Part shown: positions 25,554 to 34,032 of the stretch, in pieces | Layout: each line of letters begins with the position of its first letter | How positions within the stretch are numbered: the stretch's first letter is position 1 | Source: Bin87 sp965261925 | GTDB lineage: Bacteria; Chloroflexota; Dehalococcoidia; Lucifugimonadales; UBA3495 | Assembly: GCA_965261925.1 (NCBI GenBank) | Contig: OZ253486.1 | Location: forward strand, 558,001 to 622,000 | Length of the DNA stretch: 64,000 nt | Direction: 5' to 3' | Translations under genes and position numbers: made by a program | The notes under the pieces: model-generated | What the model saw: the letters and a program-made list of their open reading frames with translations, nothing else | The model's database searches: none | What the model was told of the DNA's origin: nothing

Positions 25554-27089
25554 ATGGCCTCCTCATTGATTCGCGGCAAACACCTCATCAGCCCCCGGAG
25601 CGCCGGCGGCGTCGCTACTTTGGCTGACGGAGCGTTGTACCAGGAGGACGGCGTCATCAAGGATGTCGGCACGTATCAGGAACTGCGGCAACGCTATCAA
25701 GCGGACACTGAACTGGGCGGTCCGAACTACGCCATCATCCCCGGCCTGGTGAACACCCACCACCACGGGCGCGGCGTCACCACCCTGCAGATGGGCACCT
25801 GTGACGACTGCCTGGAAGTGTGGATCCTGGCCGGCTGGGGTCGCCGTCCCTACGACCACTACCTGATGACCCTGTACACCGCCCTGAACATGCTGGAATC
25901 CGGCCAGACCACGGTGATGTACAACCACCCCCAGACAGCGGCGGCAACGCTGAAAGAGGACGTGGACGCGGTGCTGCGGGGGTTCCTGGACGCCGGTATG
26001 CGGGTGGCCTTTTCCAGCTACATGCGCAACCAGAACCGGGTCGTCTATGCCGGTGACGGGGAGTTCCTGGGCGGATTACCGACGGACCTCGCCGACGACG
26101 TGCGCCGCTACCTGTCCGTGGCCCACATGAGCGACGACGACTATTTCGCCTTCTGTGATGGCATGGTCGGGGAGTATCACAATCATCCGTCGGGCAAGGT
26201 ACGAGTGCTGTTCAGTCCCGCCAACGTGCAGTGGAATTCCGACGAGTTCCTGGTGCGGAGCAAGGAGCAGGCGGCCAGGCACCAGACGGGCATCCACATG
26301 CACCTGGTGGAAAGCCCTTACCAAAAGGACTACGGCATCCGAACGTGGGGCAAGACGCCGGTGGAGCACCTGCAGGACCTGGAGTTCCTGGGGCCGGAGG
26401 TGTCCTTTGCCCACGCCGTCTGGCTCACCGAGCGGGACATCGATCTCCTGGCCGACGCTCGCTCCACCGTGGCGCACAATGCCAGCTCCAACCTGCGTTT
26501 GAAGAACGGCATCGCGCCGGTGAACCCCATGCTGGCCCGCGGCGTCAATGTGGCCATGGGAACCGACAGCACCGCCATCAATGACGATGACGACTTCCTC
26601 CAGGAGATGCGGTTGGTGAGCAAACTGCACCGGCAGCCGGGCCTTGACTCGCCCGCCATAACGGTGGACCAGGTGCTGACCATGGCGACCGCCAACGCCG
26701 CTGCGCCAACCGGGTTCGGCAACGAAATCGGCGTGCTGGAGCCGGGCCGTCGCGCCGACATGGTGCTGGTGCGGTTGGACAACCTGGAAGACCCGTACCT
26801 TGACCAGGAACTGCCGCCGGTGGAATTGGTGCTGGGCCGGGCCAAGTCCAAAGACATCGCGGCGGTCATCGTGGACGGCGAGGTACTGCTGCGGGACGGC
26901 GTCCACACCCGGGCCAACAAGGCCGACGTCGCTCGGGAACTCCGCGAGCAACTGGCGCGACCGCTGGAACCGGAGACTCTGGCAACCCGACAGATGGCGG
27001 GTCGGCTCACGCCCTACGTGGAGCAGTTCTATCGCAGTCACCCGCCGGCCATGGGCGCGCCGCATTACGTCTACAACGGCCGGAGCTGA
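25554..27089 (+). CDS. Amidohydrolase/deaminase (TRZ/ATZ-like)
   Basis: A 511-residue metal-dependent hydrolase of the amidohydrolase superfamily, in the branch of aminohydrolases acting on triazines, guanine and S-adenosylhomocysteine. The metal site is visible: NTHHHGRG (HxH, about residue 68), HMHLVESP, SFAHAVWLTERD, and the catalytic Asp in MGTDSTAINDDDD. The N-terminal strands and GVLEPGRRADMVLVRLDN near 400 form the usual beta-sandwich. It is about 50 residues longer than typical relatives, with a C-terminal extension. GGAG precedes the ATG. Operon with two PuuE-like hydrolases suggests a heterocycle-degrading route. Confidence 0.9.
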   Translation: MASSLIRGKHLISPRSAGGVATLADGALYQEDGVIKDVGTYQELRQRYQADTELGGPNYAIIPGLVNTHHHGRGVTTLQMGTCDDCLEVWILAGWGRRPYDHYLMTLYTALNMLESGQTTVMYNHPQTAAATLKEDVDAVLRGFLDAGMRVAFSSYMRNQNRVVYAGDGEFLGGLPTDLADDVRRYLSVAHMSDDDYFAFCDGMVGEYHNHPSGKVRVLFSPANVQWNSDEFLVRSKEQAARHQTGIHMHLVESPYQKDYGIRTWGKTPVEHLQDLEFLGPEVSFAHAVWLTERDIDLLADARSTVAHNASSNLRLKNGIAPVNPMLARGVNVAMGTDSTAINDDDDFLQEMRLVSKLHRQPGLDSPAITVDQVLTMATANAAAPTGFGNEIGVLEPGRRADMVLVRLDNLEDPYLDQELPPVELVLGRAKSKDIAAVIVDGEVLLRDGVHTRANKADVARELREQLARPLEPETLATRQMAGRLTPYVEQFYRSHPPAMGAPHYVYNGRS

Positions 27090-27172
27090 GCGTTACAGGT
27101 ACTCTACGTGTTGACTGCTCTGCCCGCAGTGCGATAATGACCATGTGAATGTGCGCTCGGAGGATAGGTTTA

Positions 27173-27808
27173 ATGGCTGAGATACGGGCGGATGTGTTCA
27201 TCTGCAGACCGTGGAACAAAAACGTATATAGAGTCCATCCTATTGTAGATGTATGGGCAGACCATTGTGTATTCCCGGCATCGGTTTTGAATGAGATAGG
27301 CATTCGGCCAATCTCCACCAAAGCTGTTGAGTTGCCTGATGGAAGTCAGGAAAATTGGGGTTACGGCGTGGCCTGGCTGGCGATGGCCAACCAGCGATTA
27401 CCTTGCCCTGTTGTGTTCAGCCCAAAGGAAGAATGGCGTCTGGGTGTGTCTGCTTTGCAGATTTTCAATCTCGAGGAGGATCACACAACAGGGACGTTGA
27501 TTCCTACCGGGCCGCTGTCTCTTGGCAGGATTGGCGGCCTGACAAGCAGGCAATCTCCGAGTGAGTTCGCGATGCCGACTTCGGTGGCTCCTTTGTCGGG
27601 ACTGCGCATCTGGCTGCGCTATGCCGATGGCGTTGCGGGAGAAGTGGACTTGTCCGAGCTGGCCAGTACCGAGCCTTTCGCACAATGGCGTAACCGCTGG
27701 TTTTTCGAGACGGTGCGCTTGGGCAGCAGCGGCGCGGTGGAATGGGGAGACGACATCGCTCTGTGCGGTGATGCACTGTACCTGAAGCTAGTGGGTAAGG
27801 CCGAGTAG
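27173..27808 (+). CDS. Retropepsin-like domain fused to DUF2442
   Basis: A 211-residue two-domain protein. Residues about 15-110 resemble clan AA aspartic proteases of bacteria (VHPIVDVWADHCVFPASVL, then RLGVSALQIFNLEEDHTTG at the usual second glycine-rich site), but the catalytic DTG is DVW, so proteolysis is doubtful. Residues about 140-208 (SGLRIWLRYADGVAGEVDLS to ALYLKLVGK) are a DUF2442 domain. The next gene is DUF4160; DUF4160 and DUF2442 commonly occur as adjacent partners and have been proposed as a toxin-antitoxin pair. GGAGG precedes the ATG. Base composition is lower in GC than the neighbours. Confidence 0.75.
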   Translation: MAEIRADVFICRPWNKNVYRVHPIVDVWADHCVFPASVLNEIGIRPISTKAVELPDGSQENWGYGVAWLAMANQRLPCPVVFSPKEEWRLGVSALQIFNLEEDHTTGTLIPTGPLSLGRIGGLTSRQSPSEFAMPTSVAPLSGLRIWLRYADGVAGEVDLSELASTEPFAQWRNRWFFETVRLGSSGAVEWGDDIALCGDALYLKLVGKAE

Positions 27809-27826
27809 CCGCCGGGCCGGCTGACG

Positions 27827-28087
27827 ATGCCTGAAGTATGCCGCATTGATCATGGCAGCCTGAAGTTGTGGATCTATTACAACGACCATCGCCCGCCGCA
27901 CATCCACGTCGAATATAGTAGCGTCTGGGTGAAGGTAGCCATCATCGACGGTAGTTTTATGGCCGGCAAGTTGCCCGGACGTCAGCGGCGTTTGGTAAAG
28001 TCTTGGACGGAACGCCGTCGCGTCGATTTGCTGGCGGCATGGGAACGGGCGCAGCGTGGCGAACATCCCGGCAAGATTGCTGAATGA
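27827..28087 (+). CDS. DUF4160 protein
   Basis: An 86-residue DUF4160 protein. The family core is clear: LKLWIYYNDHRPPHIHVEYSS near the N-terminus (the HPPHxHV-type metal-like motif) and RRVDLLAAWERAQRGEHPGKI at the C-terminus. The function of the family is not established; it is usually paired with DUF2442, here present as the C-terminal domain of the gene 18 bases upstream. The pair behaves as a small mobile module, perhaps toxin-antitoxin. The start has no strong ribosome binding site and may rely on coupling. Confidence 0.85.
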   Translation: MPEVCRIDHGSLKLWIYYNDHRPPHIHVEYSSVWVKVAIIDGSFMAGKLPGRQRRLVKSWTERRRVDLLAAWERAQRGEHPGKIAE

Positions 28088-28097
28088 CGAGGATGCA

Positions 28098-29606
28098 ATG
28101 GTACTGGAACTGGAAACCACCCACGGCGCCATGACCGGCACCCGCTACATCGAGAGCCTCCGCGACGGACGTGAGGTCTGGCTGGACGGGGACAAGGTTC
28201 CCGACGTAACCACACACCCGGCGATGACGGGCATGGTCCACGAACTGGCGCGCATTTACGACCTACAGCACTCCGAACAATACCGGGATGAAATGACCTT
28301 CGTGTCGCCGGAGACGGGGAAGCGGTGCAGCCTGTCATGGCTGCTGCCGCGCAGCCATGAGGACCTGAAACGGCAGCGTCGCAACAGCGAAATCTGGAAT
28401 GAGGAGTCGTGGGGTCAGCTGGGCCGCAGCCCGGATATCCTCGCCCCACACATCATCAGCCTGGTAGCCATCAGCGACGCGCTGGGGCAGGTGAAGCACC
28501 CCAAGTGCGACTTCGGCGAGAACATCATCAACTACCACCGCTACTGCATGGAGAATGACCTGTTCCTCACCCACGCGCTGGGCGACCCGCAAGTTGACCG
28601 CAGCCAGCAACCGCAGAACGAGACCCGCGGCGACGGTGAAACGGAAGTGGCCCTGCACGTAATCGAGGAAACGGCGGACGGCGTCATCGTCCACGGCGCC
28701 AAGCAGTTGGCCACGGCCGCGCCGATCAGCAACGAGACCTACGTGTCGCTATCGGCCACGTTCATGCGCCGCTCCGATCCCCGTTTCATCCTGGCCTTCT
28801 CGATTCCGACGGACACGCCCGGTATGAAGATACTGTGCCGAGAGCCGGTGTCACAGTGGCCTGGCAGCTACGGCCACCCCCTGGGGGCGGTTTACGACGA
28901 GCAGGACTCCATGCTGTTCTTCGACCATGTGCTGGTGCCCTGGGATCGGATTTTCATGCTCTACGACTCTGCCCCGTTACTGCAACGCCTGGGCTCCGAG
29001 GCCAACTTTCGGGGTTGGAGCAACCTCTGCCGCATCCACCAACGCATGAAGCTGATGACCGCCGTAGCAACGCTTATCGCCGAGGCCATCGGCGTGATCG
29101 AGTACCGGGAGGTATCGGCCAAGCTGGGCGAGATGGCCATGCACACCGAGATGTGGCGGCACGCCATGGACGGCGTGGAGCACAACGCCTATTTTGTTCC
29201 AAACGGGGCTACGGGGGCTGACAACGGTCTCATGTCCCTCGGCTCCACTTCAGGCATGAACATCTACTTCGCCCAGATGTCAGCCCGCATGGTGGAACTG
29301 TTGCGGGAGATTTCCGGATCCGGGATGATCATGCAACCCAGCGAGGCCGACCTGGCCAACCCAGAATTTCGCCCCTATCTCGACCGGTACATGCCGGGAA
29401 GAGGAGTCGGCGTGGAGTACAAGTCCCGGCTATTCCGCCTGGCCCACGACCTGGCCGCGTCGTCCTTTGGCATGCGGCAGGAGATTTACGAGTATTGGCA
29501 CGGGGGCGACCCGAACCGCAACCGCATCAACCTACTCCGCAACTACGACCAGACGGACATCACGGAGCGTATCAAGACCCTGATCGCGGAACCGCTGCGC
29601 TCGTAA
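28098..29606 (+). CDS. 4-hydroxyphenylacetate 3-hydroxylase (HpaB)-like flavin monooxygenase
   Basis: A 502-residue FADH2-dependent aromatic hydroxylase of the HpaB group, which shares the acyl-CoA dehydrogenase fold. Signs: MTGTRYIESLRDGREVWLDG at the N-terminus, the helical block YHRYCMENDLFLTHALGDPQVDRS, GAKQLATAAPISNETYV in the beta domain, and FFDHVLVPWDRIFM. It hydroxylates phenolic rings and needs a separate flavin reductase, not seen nearby. The ATG at 28098 (after GAGGATG) begins at the conserved part. A LigB-type ring-cleaving enzyme gene lies 1 kb downstream on the other strand, which fits an aromatic degradation role. Confidence 0.9.
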   Translation: MVLELETTHGAMTGTRYIESLRDGREVWLDGDKVPDVTTHPAMTGMVHELARIYDLQHSEQYRDEMTFVSPETGKRCSLSWLLPRSHEDLKRQRRNSEIWNEESWGQLGRSPDILAPHIISLVAISDALGQVKHPKCDFGENIINYHRYCMENDLFLTHALGDPQVDRSQQPQNETRGDGETEVALHVIEETADGVIVHGAKQLATAAPISNETYVSLSATFMRRSDPRFILAFSIPTDTPGMKILCREPVSQWPGSYGHPLGAVYDEQDSMLFFDHVLVPWDRIFMLYDSAPLLQRLGSEANFRGWSNLCRIHQRMKLMTAVATLIAEAIGVIEYREVSAKLGEMAMHTEMWRHAMDGVEHNAYFVPNGATGADNGLMSLGSTSGMNIYFAQMSARMVELLREISGSGMIMQPSEADLANPEFRPYLDRYMPGRGVGVEYKSRLFRLAHDLAASSFGMRQEIYEYWHGGDPNRNRINLLRNYDQTDITERIKTLIAEPLRS

Positions 29607-29719
29607 TCCATGTCAACGCCGCTCAACACTCACGCGCAAGTCGCAACATCCTTAAACACCATCTGAATTCGTAATGTAAGTGAGGCGGTTCTCGTTTATT
29701 CCAGATGGACGCCTAATGC

Positions 29720-30457
29720 TCAGGCAATCAGGAAAATGCAAGCCACTATTGCCAGTGTCCCGGCCATCGCTGCCGTTGCTATTCCAGCAGTCAGTTTCCG
29801 CCGTTGTCTGATTTCTCTGGCGTTAATCTTACTCGCCAAACTCTGGATATCTGTTGCCAGCACGTGGGGTTTTGCCGCCCGTCTGTAACCCGTACGCGGT
29901 GCTGGGAATACCTGTTTGCATTTCAAACATCGCCACAGGTTCTTTTCGTGGGGTGAGGTGCGCGGCCGGATGCTTTGGCTTTTGCATTTGGGGCACAGTG
30001 CTACCAGCTTTTCGTCAGCCATCTGACGACGGTCGCCAAATATCTGGGTGGCGTAGATTCCGCCTTTACGGGTTTGCCCGACTCCCGCACCCATCACTAC
30101 CCATTCCAGGCGAAGTAAGTTAGCCCGATGCGGCGGACTTTTCATCCACGAATCTACTACTTTTTTACCAAGCTCCTGCTCTGTAGTTTTGTAGTAAGTG
30201 AAGTAATCCTTCGACCACGGACCTTGGCAGTTCTCTGCCCACAAACCGTCGCCACACTTGTGCTTCCGCCCTCTGCTAGCCGGCGTACCGTCTCCGATCC
30301 CTTCATGGGCGAGCTTGCCGACTTTTGCCATGTGCTTGCTATGGGAGCGGGCGGCGGCGTTCATATTCCGCTTTGCTTGAGCTTCCTTCAGTCCGCGCTT
30401 TTTTCTCTCCTTGTTAGTGTTGGCGACGATGCTCCGCTCAATAGCTTTCAAGTCCAT
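29720..30457 (-). CDS. CAP/SCP domain protein with zinc ribbon and C-terminal anchor
   Basis: A 245-residue protein of unusual build. Residues about 10-140 are a CAP (SCP/PR-1-like) domain: AIERSIVANTNKERKKRGLK, RSHSKHMAKVGKLAHEG with the metal-site His, VVDSWMKSPPHRANLL. Residues about 150-185 are a zinc ribbon (CPKCKSQS, WRCLKCKQVF). The C-terminus ends in one hydrophobic helix (AGIATAAMAGTLAIVACIFLI), a tail anchor. There is no N-terminal signal peptide, so the CAP domain would stay in the cytoplasm, although most CAP domains are secreted. AAGGAG precedes the ATG. Lower GC than neighbours; function unknown. Confidence 0.82.
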   Translation of the reverse strand: MDLKAIERSIVANTNKERKKRGLKEAQAKRNMNAAARSHSKHMAKVGKLAHEGIGDGTPASRGRKHKCGDGLWAENCQGPWSKDYFTYYKTTEQELGKKVVDSWMKSPPHRANLLRLEWVVMGAGVGQTRKGGIYATQIFGDRRQMADEKLVALCPKCKSQSIRPRTSPHEKNLWRCLKCKQVFPAPRTGYRRAAKPHVLATDIQSLASKINAREIRQRRKLTAGIATAAMAGTLAIVACIFLIA

Positions 30458-30482
30458 TTCGCCGCTCCTTATGATGCGAAAT

Positions 30483-30592
30483 TGTCACTGTAAGTAGCGA
30501 TAGCAACGTGGCAATCTCGCCTCCACAGCGGGTCTGACGCAACACAAGCTGGCTATACCGGCGAGATTGCCACGCTTCGCTCGCAATGGCAT
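30483..30592. repeat. MITE-like inverted-repeat element, copy C
   Basis: Perfect 15-bp arms CGTGGCAATCTCGCC (30507-30521) and GGCGAGATTGCCACG (30560-30574), the right arm continuing as CTTCGCTCGCAATGGC. It is the same repeat family as copies A and B, but shorter and without their outer ends. It lies just after the stop of the LigB-like gene. Confidence 0.8.
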
Positions 30593-30603
30593 GCGGGTAT
30601 GGA

Positions 30604-31599
30604 CTACTCCCAAGTGGCAAACCCCATCGCGCACCCGGTGCCGGCCGGGGAGCGATAGCACGGGACGTAGTCGACGATGTCCATGTCCAGGTGCTCGGTG
30701 GCGCCGGTAGCCACGATCCAGTTGCGGATTTCGGAGCTGCCGGAGTTGATCTTCTCGCGGGGCAGCGCCATGAGCTGGTCGACGCTCTTGGCCTGCATGC
30801 CGGCCAGCGCCTGCTGGTCGAGTTCCTCGTCCACTACGAAATGGCTCATTCCGCCGGAGGCGAGGATGCCGACGCGGATGTCCTTGGGCCACGACTCGAT
30901 GGCGGAACGCAGAGCCTGTCCGAGGTTGAAGCACCGCTTGGGCGTCGGCTGGTTCGGCGGGTAGTAGGTGTTGAGCATGACGGGCACCGCCGGGATGATG
31001 CCGTCGGTCATCAGGCGGTTGTACACGTAGCCGAAGGCGTGCCCGATGCCGCCCTTGGCGCGCCCTCCCCGGTCGGGGTTGAGGAACTTGGAGCTGCCCA
31101 CGTCGAACTCGGCGTCCATGAGGCTGTCGATGATGTGCAGGCCCAGCGCAGCGTCCGTGGGCGCGTATACGTCCTCGGTGCTATAGCCAATGAGATGCTC
31201 GCCGCCCGTGGACGGGCCGGCCTCATGCCCGGACACCTTCACCTGGTCTCCCCAGTAAACGCAGAAGGCCGGCATGTTGTCGTCCAGCAGGTACTCATGC
31301 TGGTCGTCACCAACCATGACCAGCACGTCCAGGTTGGCGTCGTTCAGCTTTTTGGCCAGGTGAGCGATGGCCTTCTGGTTCTGCGCGTGGCGCTGCTCAA
31401 ACTTGGCCGGCGTGATTTCCCTGGCGATCCGCTCGGTGTCGGTGCGGGCCAGCAGGTCCTCGAAGTTGGAGGTGATGCCGTCGGTCCCGATCAGTTCAAC
31501 ATGGCCCTTGTCGCGCTCGCCGCGGCCGGCCCAGCCTTCCGCTGGGGTGCTCAGTTGCGGGCTGTGGGAGGAAGCCAGTCCCAGTACCAGTTCTGCCAT
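30604..31599 (-). CDS. LigB-type class III extradiol dioxygenase
   Basis: A 331-residue non-haem iron dioxygenase of the LigB/catalytic-subunit family, which opens catechol-type rings next to the hydroxyls. Visible features: LGLASSHSPQLST (iron-ligand His near residue 12), VLVMVGDDQHEYL, IPAVPVMLNTYYPP, and the catalytic histidine in ASGGMSHFVVDEELDQ. Start at 31599, where AAGGAG precedes the ATG; the frame is open further upstream but not conserved. No small alpha subunit (LigA) gene is adjacent. It could act on the product of the HpaB-like hydroxylase; that link is inference. Confidence 0.9.
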   Translation of the reverse strand: MAELVLGLASSHSPQLSTPAEGWAGRGERDKGHVELIGTDGITSNFEDLLARTDTERIAREITPAKFEQRHAQNQKAIAHLAKKLNDANLDVLVMVGDDQHEYLLDDNMPAFCVYWGDQVKVSGHEAGPSTGGEHLIGYSTEDVYAPTDAALGLHIIDSLMDAEFDVGSSKFLNPDRGGRAKGGIGHAFGYVYNRLMTDGIIPAVPVMLNTYYPPNQPTPKRCFNLGQALRSAIESWPKDIRVGILASGGMSHFVVDEELDQQALAGMQAKSVDQLMALPREKINSGSSEIRNWIVATGATEHLDMDIVDYVPCYRSPAGTGCAMGFATWE

Positions 31600-31877
31600 A
31601 GTAGGGCTCCTTAGAGTGGTGGTTGCGGTCGATCGATGGGCCGGGTACCGCAGTTCCAGGAACACCGACCCAAACCCAATTTTGAGCCCATTCTACCGCA
31701 TGAGCCATGCAGTCCTGCGAGCGAGAATGCGGTCGTCTGCGCCTTCCGTTTGCTTGCGCCTCTCGTAGCCCCTGTATATCATTGCGGCAGTACGGAATCC
31801 ACTGCCGCTTCGCCGCAGCAGCGGACCAATGAGCGCGCCGGTGAGGCAACTACCGTGACGAAAGGAGCGAGACTGGT

Positions 31878-33428
31878 ATGAAGTACGATTACATCGTGAT
31901 TGGGGCGGGCTCCGCTGGCTCGATTATCGCCAGCCGCCTGACCGAGGACCACAGCAAGCACGTGCTGTTGATCGAGGCGGGCCCCGACTATCCGGAGTTC
32001 GAGCAACTGCCCGAAGAGGTGAAGTTCGGCTACAACACCGAAATCGACATCATGGTCAGCGACCATAACTGGCAATTCGTGGGCAAGGGCACCGACACCT
32101 CGCCGGAGATTATGGTGCCCCGCGGCAAGGTCACCGGCGGCTCCAGCGCCATCAACGGCCAGGTGTTCCTGCGCGGCGTGCCGGAGGACTACGACGGCTG
32201 GGCCGCCCAAGGCAACGATGAGTGGGCCTACACCAAGCTGCTTCCGATCTTCCGGCGCATCGAGACCGACACGGACTACGGCAACGACGACTTCCATGGG
32301 GGCGACGGGCCCATCGTCATGCACCGTTTCGCCCGGGAAAGCTGGCTGCCGGCCCAGAACGCCTTCAACTCTGCCTGCGTATCGGCCGGCTATCGAGAAG
32401 TCTGGGACCATAACCACCCGGATTCGCAAGGCGTCGGACCCACCCCCTTCAACAACCCCAACGGCATCCGGATGAGCACCAATCTGGGCTATCTCTCCGA
32501 ATCCCGCCACCGGCTAAACCTGACCATCAAGGCCAACTGCCACGTTCAGCGGATCCTGTTCGACGGCGACAAGGCCATAGGCGTGCAACTGGAATCGGGC
32601 GGCGAGACCTTCGTGGCCGAAGGCGATGAAATCGTTCTCAGCAGCGGCGCCATTGGCTCGCCTCACATTCTGATGCTATCCGGCATCGGTCCCGCGGCAC
32701 ACCTCCGTGAGATCGGGATCCCGGTGATTCACGACTCCCCCGGAGTCGGCCAGAACCTGCGCGACCATCCCACCGTCTGGTGCACCTGGCGCACCAAGCC
32801 CGAGGTGGAGCTTGACGGGCTGGCTCCCCGCTCGCAGTTGTCCCTGCGTTATACCGCCGACGGGTCGGAGCTGCGCAACGACATGAAGATCAGCATGCAG
32901 TCCTTTGCTACCGAGCGCATCAACCGTGGCGGCGACCGCATGGTGCCCCTGGGCATCCGCATGAGCACCGGCATCCAGCTGGCGGCCGGAGCTGGACACA
33001 TGCGCCTCCAGTCCACCGACCCGTACCAGCAGCCATTCCTGGACTACAACTACCTGAAGGAGGAGTCGGACCGGGTGCGGCTGCGGGACTCCGTGCGCCT
33101 GTGCATGCAGTTGGCGGACCACCCCGATTTCCAGACCCTGATCCAGGAGTGCATGGAACCGCCGGCCGATGCGCTGGTGAGCGACGATGCGCTGGACGCA
33201 TGGATCGCCCGCGAGGTCACCACTTCGCAGCACATCTCCGGCACCTGCAAGATGGGGCCGGACAGCGACCCCATGGCCGTGGTCGACCAGTATGGCAAGG
33301 TTAAGGGCGTCACCAACCTGCGAGTCGCCGACGCCAGCGTCATGCCCGACTGCATCCGCGCCAACACCAACGTCACATCTATGACCATCGGCGAGCACGT
33401 CGCCGAGTTCATTCAGGAAGGCCGGTAA
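31878..33428 (+). CDS. GMC-family FAD oxidoreductase (choline-dehydrogenase-like) 1
   Basis: A 516-residue FAD-dependent alcohol oxidase/dehydrogenase. The FAD site YDYIVIGAGSAGSIIASRL is at the N-terminus; the GMC signature 1 GKVTGGSSAINGQVFLRG is near residue 85 and signature 2 SSGAIGSPHILMLSGIGP near 255. Catalytic residues: His in SQHISGTCKMG and Asn in RANTNVTSMTIGEH. AAGGAG precedes the ATG. It oxidises an unknown primary alcohol. A closely related gene lies at 58664; the two share most motif sequence, so they are paralogues. Cytoplasmic, no signal peptide. Confidence 0.93.
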   Translation: MKYDYIVIGAGSAGSIIASRLTEDHSKHVLLIEAGPDYPEFEQLPEEVKFGYNTEIDIMVSDHNWQFVGKGTDTSPEIMVPRGKVTGGSSAINGQVFLRGVPEDYDGWAAQGNDEWAYTKLLPIFRRIETDTDYGNDDFHGGDGPIVMHRFARESWLPAQNAFNSACVSAGYREVWDHNHPDSQGVGPTPFNNPNGIRMSTNLGYLSESRHRLNLTIKANCHVQRILFDGDKAIGVQLESGGETFVAEGDEIVLSSGAIGSPHILMLSGIGPAAHLREIGIPVIHDSPGVGQNLRDHPTVWCTWRTKPEVELDGLAPRSQLSLRYTADGSELRNDMKISMQSFATERINRGGDRMVPLGIRMSTGIQLAAGAGHMRLQSTDPYQQPFLDYNYLKEESDRVRLRDSVRLCMQLADHPDFQTLIQECMEPPADALVSDDALDAWIAREVTTSQHISGTCKMGPDSDPMAVVDQYGKVKGVTNLRVADASVMPDCIRANTNVTSMTIGEHVAEFIQEGR

Positions 33429-33449
33429 ACCGGAGTGTTGTAAGGGTGA

Positions 33450-33797
33450 ATGATCATTCGCCCCTACAACGATGAATTTGCCATGCCTCCCGCCCGTAAA
33501 TGGACCCGCATTGAGGACCTGGCGGTCCTGCATCTCTACCGGGGAAAGGTAGCCCACGACAGCCGGGAGGTCGCCGCGCTGGCGGCGGCCCTGGAGCGCA
33601 GCGCCAAGTCAATCGGCGCCCGGATTCAAGCCTTCGCCGGCCTGGATCCGGCCAATCCTTATTCGCCATCGGGCAAAGCCACGGCCCTGACCCAATCGGT
33701 ATGGGCCGAATATCTGGCGGACCGCACCGCCATCGCAGTGGAGGGGCAGCGGGCTTATCTGGGGATTCTGAACCGGTACTCGATGGGCCGGCCGTAG
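33450..33797 (+). CDS. Small Myb/SANT-like helix-turn-helix protein
   Basis: A 115-residue protein. Residues about 17-65 (KWTRIEDLAVLHLYRGKV, then ALAAALERSAKSIGARIQAFAGLDP) resemble the N-terminal DNA-binding helices found alone or in front of HNH-type nucleases. The nuclease part is absent. It lies 21 bases after the GMC gene and may share its transcript. The start could be 33450 or the ATG at 33483; neither has a strong ribosome binding site. Function unknown. Confidence 0.6.
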   Translation: MIIRPYNDEFAMPPARKWTRIEDLAVLHLYRGKVAHDSREVAALAAALERSAKSIGARIQAFAGLDPANPYSPSGKATALTQSVWAEYLADRTAIAVEGQRAYLGILNRYSMGRP

Positions 33798-33861
33798 GCG
33801 CTTTGTGGTTAGGTTTGACAACCTGATATGCTGCAAAAGGTGATCAGAAGGAGGCAATGTT

Positions 33862-34032
33862 ATGGCGCACGTAACTGGTGATCCCAAGGTGGACGTTCTG
33901 TTGGCCAAGCACGCGGAGGAGATTAAACGCTCGGAAGCAATAGCTAAGGAGCTTGCCGAAGAAAATAACCGCCTAATAGCGAAGATCAAAGCAAGTCGAG
34001 CGAAGCCCAGAGGGGTGGCTGGTGCAAGATAG
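33862..34032 (+). CDS. 56-residue coiled-coil protein
   Basis: A short gene with a strong ribosome binding site (AAGGAGG, 8 bases before the ATG). The product is one charged amphipathic helix (VDVLLAKHAEEIKRSEAIAK, then ELAEENNRLIAKIKAS), a likely coiled coil with a basic end. Its last 11 bases overlap the start of the next gene at 34022, so the two are probably translated together. Both have lower GC than the surroundings. I do not recognise the family; small size and coupling resemble antitoxin or adaptor genes. Confidence 0.75.
   Translation: MAHVTGDPKVDVLLAKHAEEIKRSEAIAKELAEENNRLIAKIKASRAKPRGVAGAR

Noticed and set aside
26076..27065. 329-codon minus-strand frame inside the amidohydrolase gene
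   Set aside because: Shadow frame; the plus-strand gene has all metal ligands and a ribosome binding site.
30586..31614. 342-codon plus-strand frame opposite the LigB gene
   Set aside because: It is the reverse-strand shadow of a clearly conserved gene; composition is His/Val/Gly/Asp-rich as expected for such shadows.
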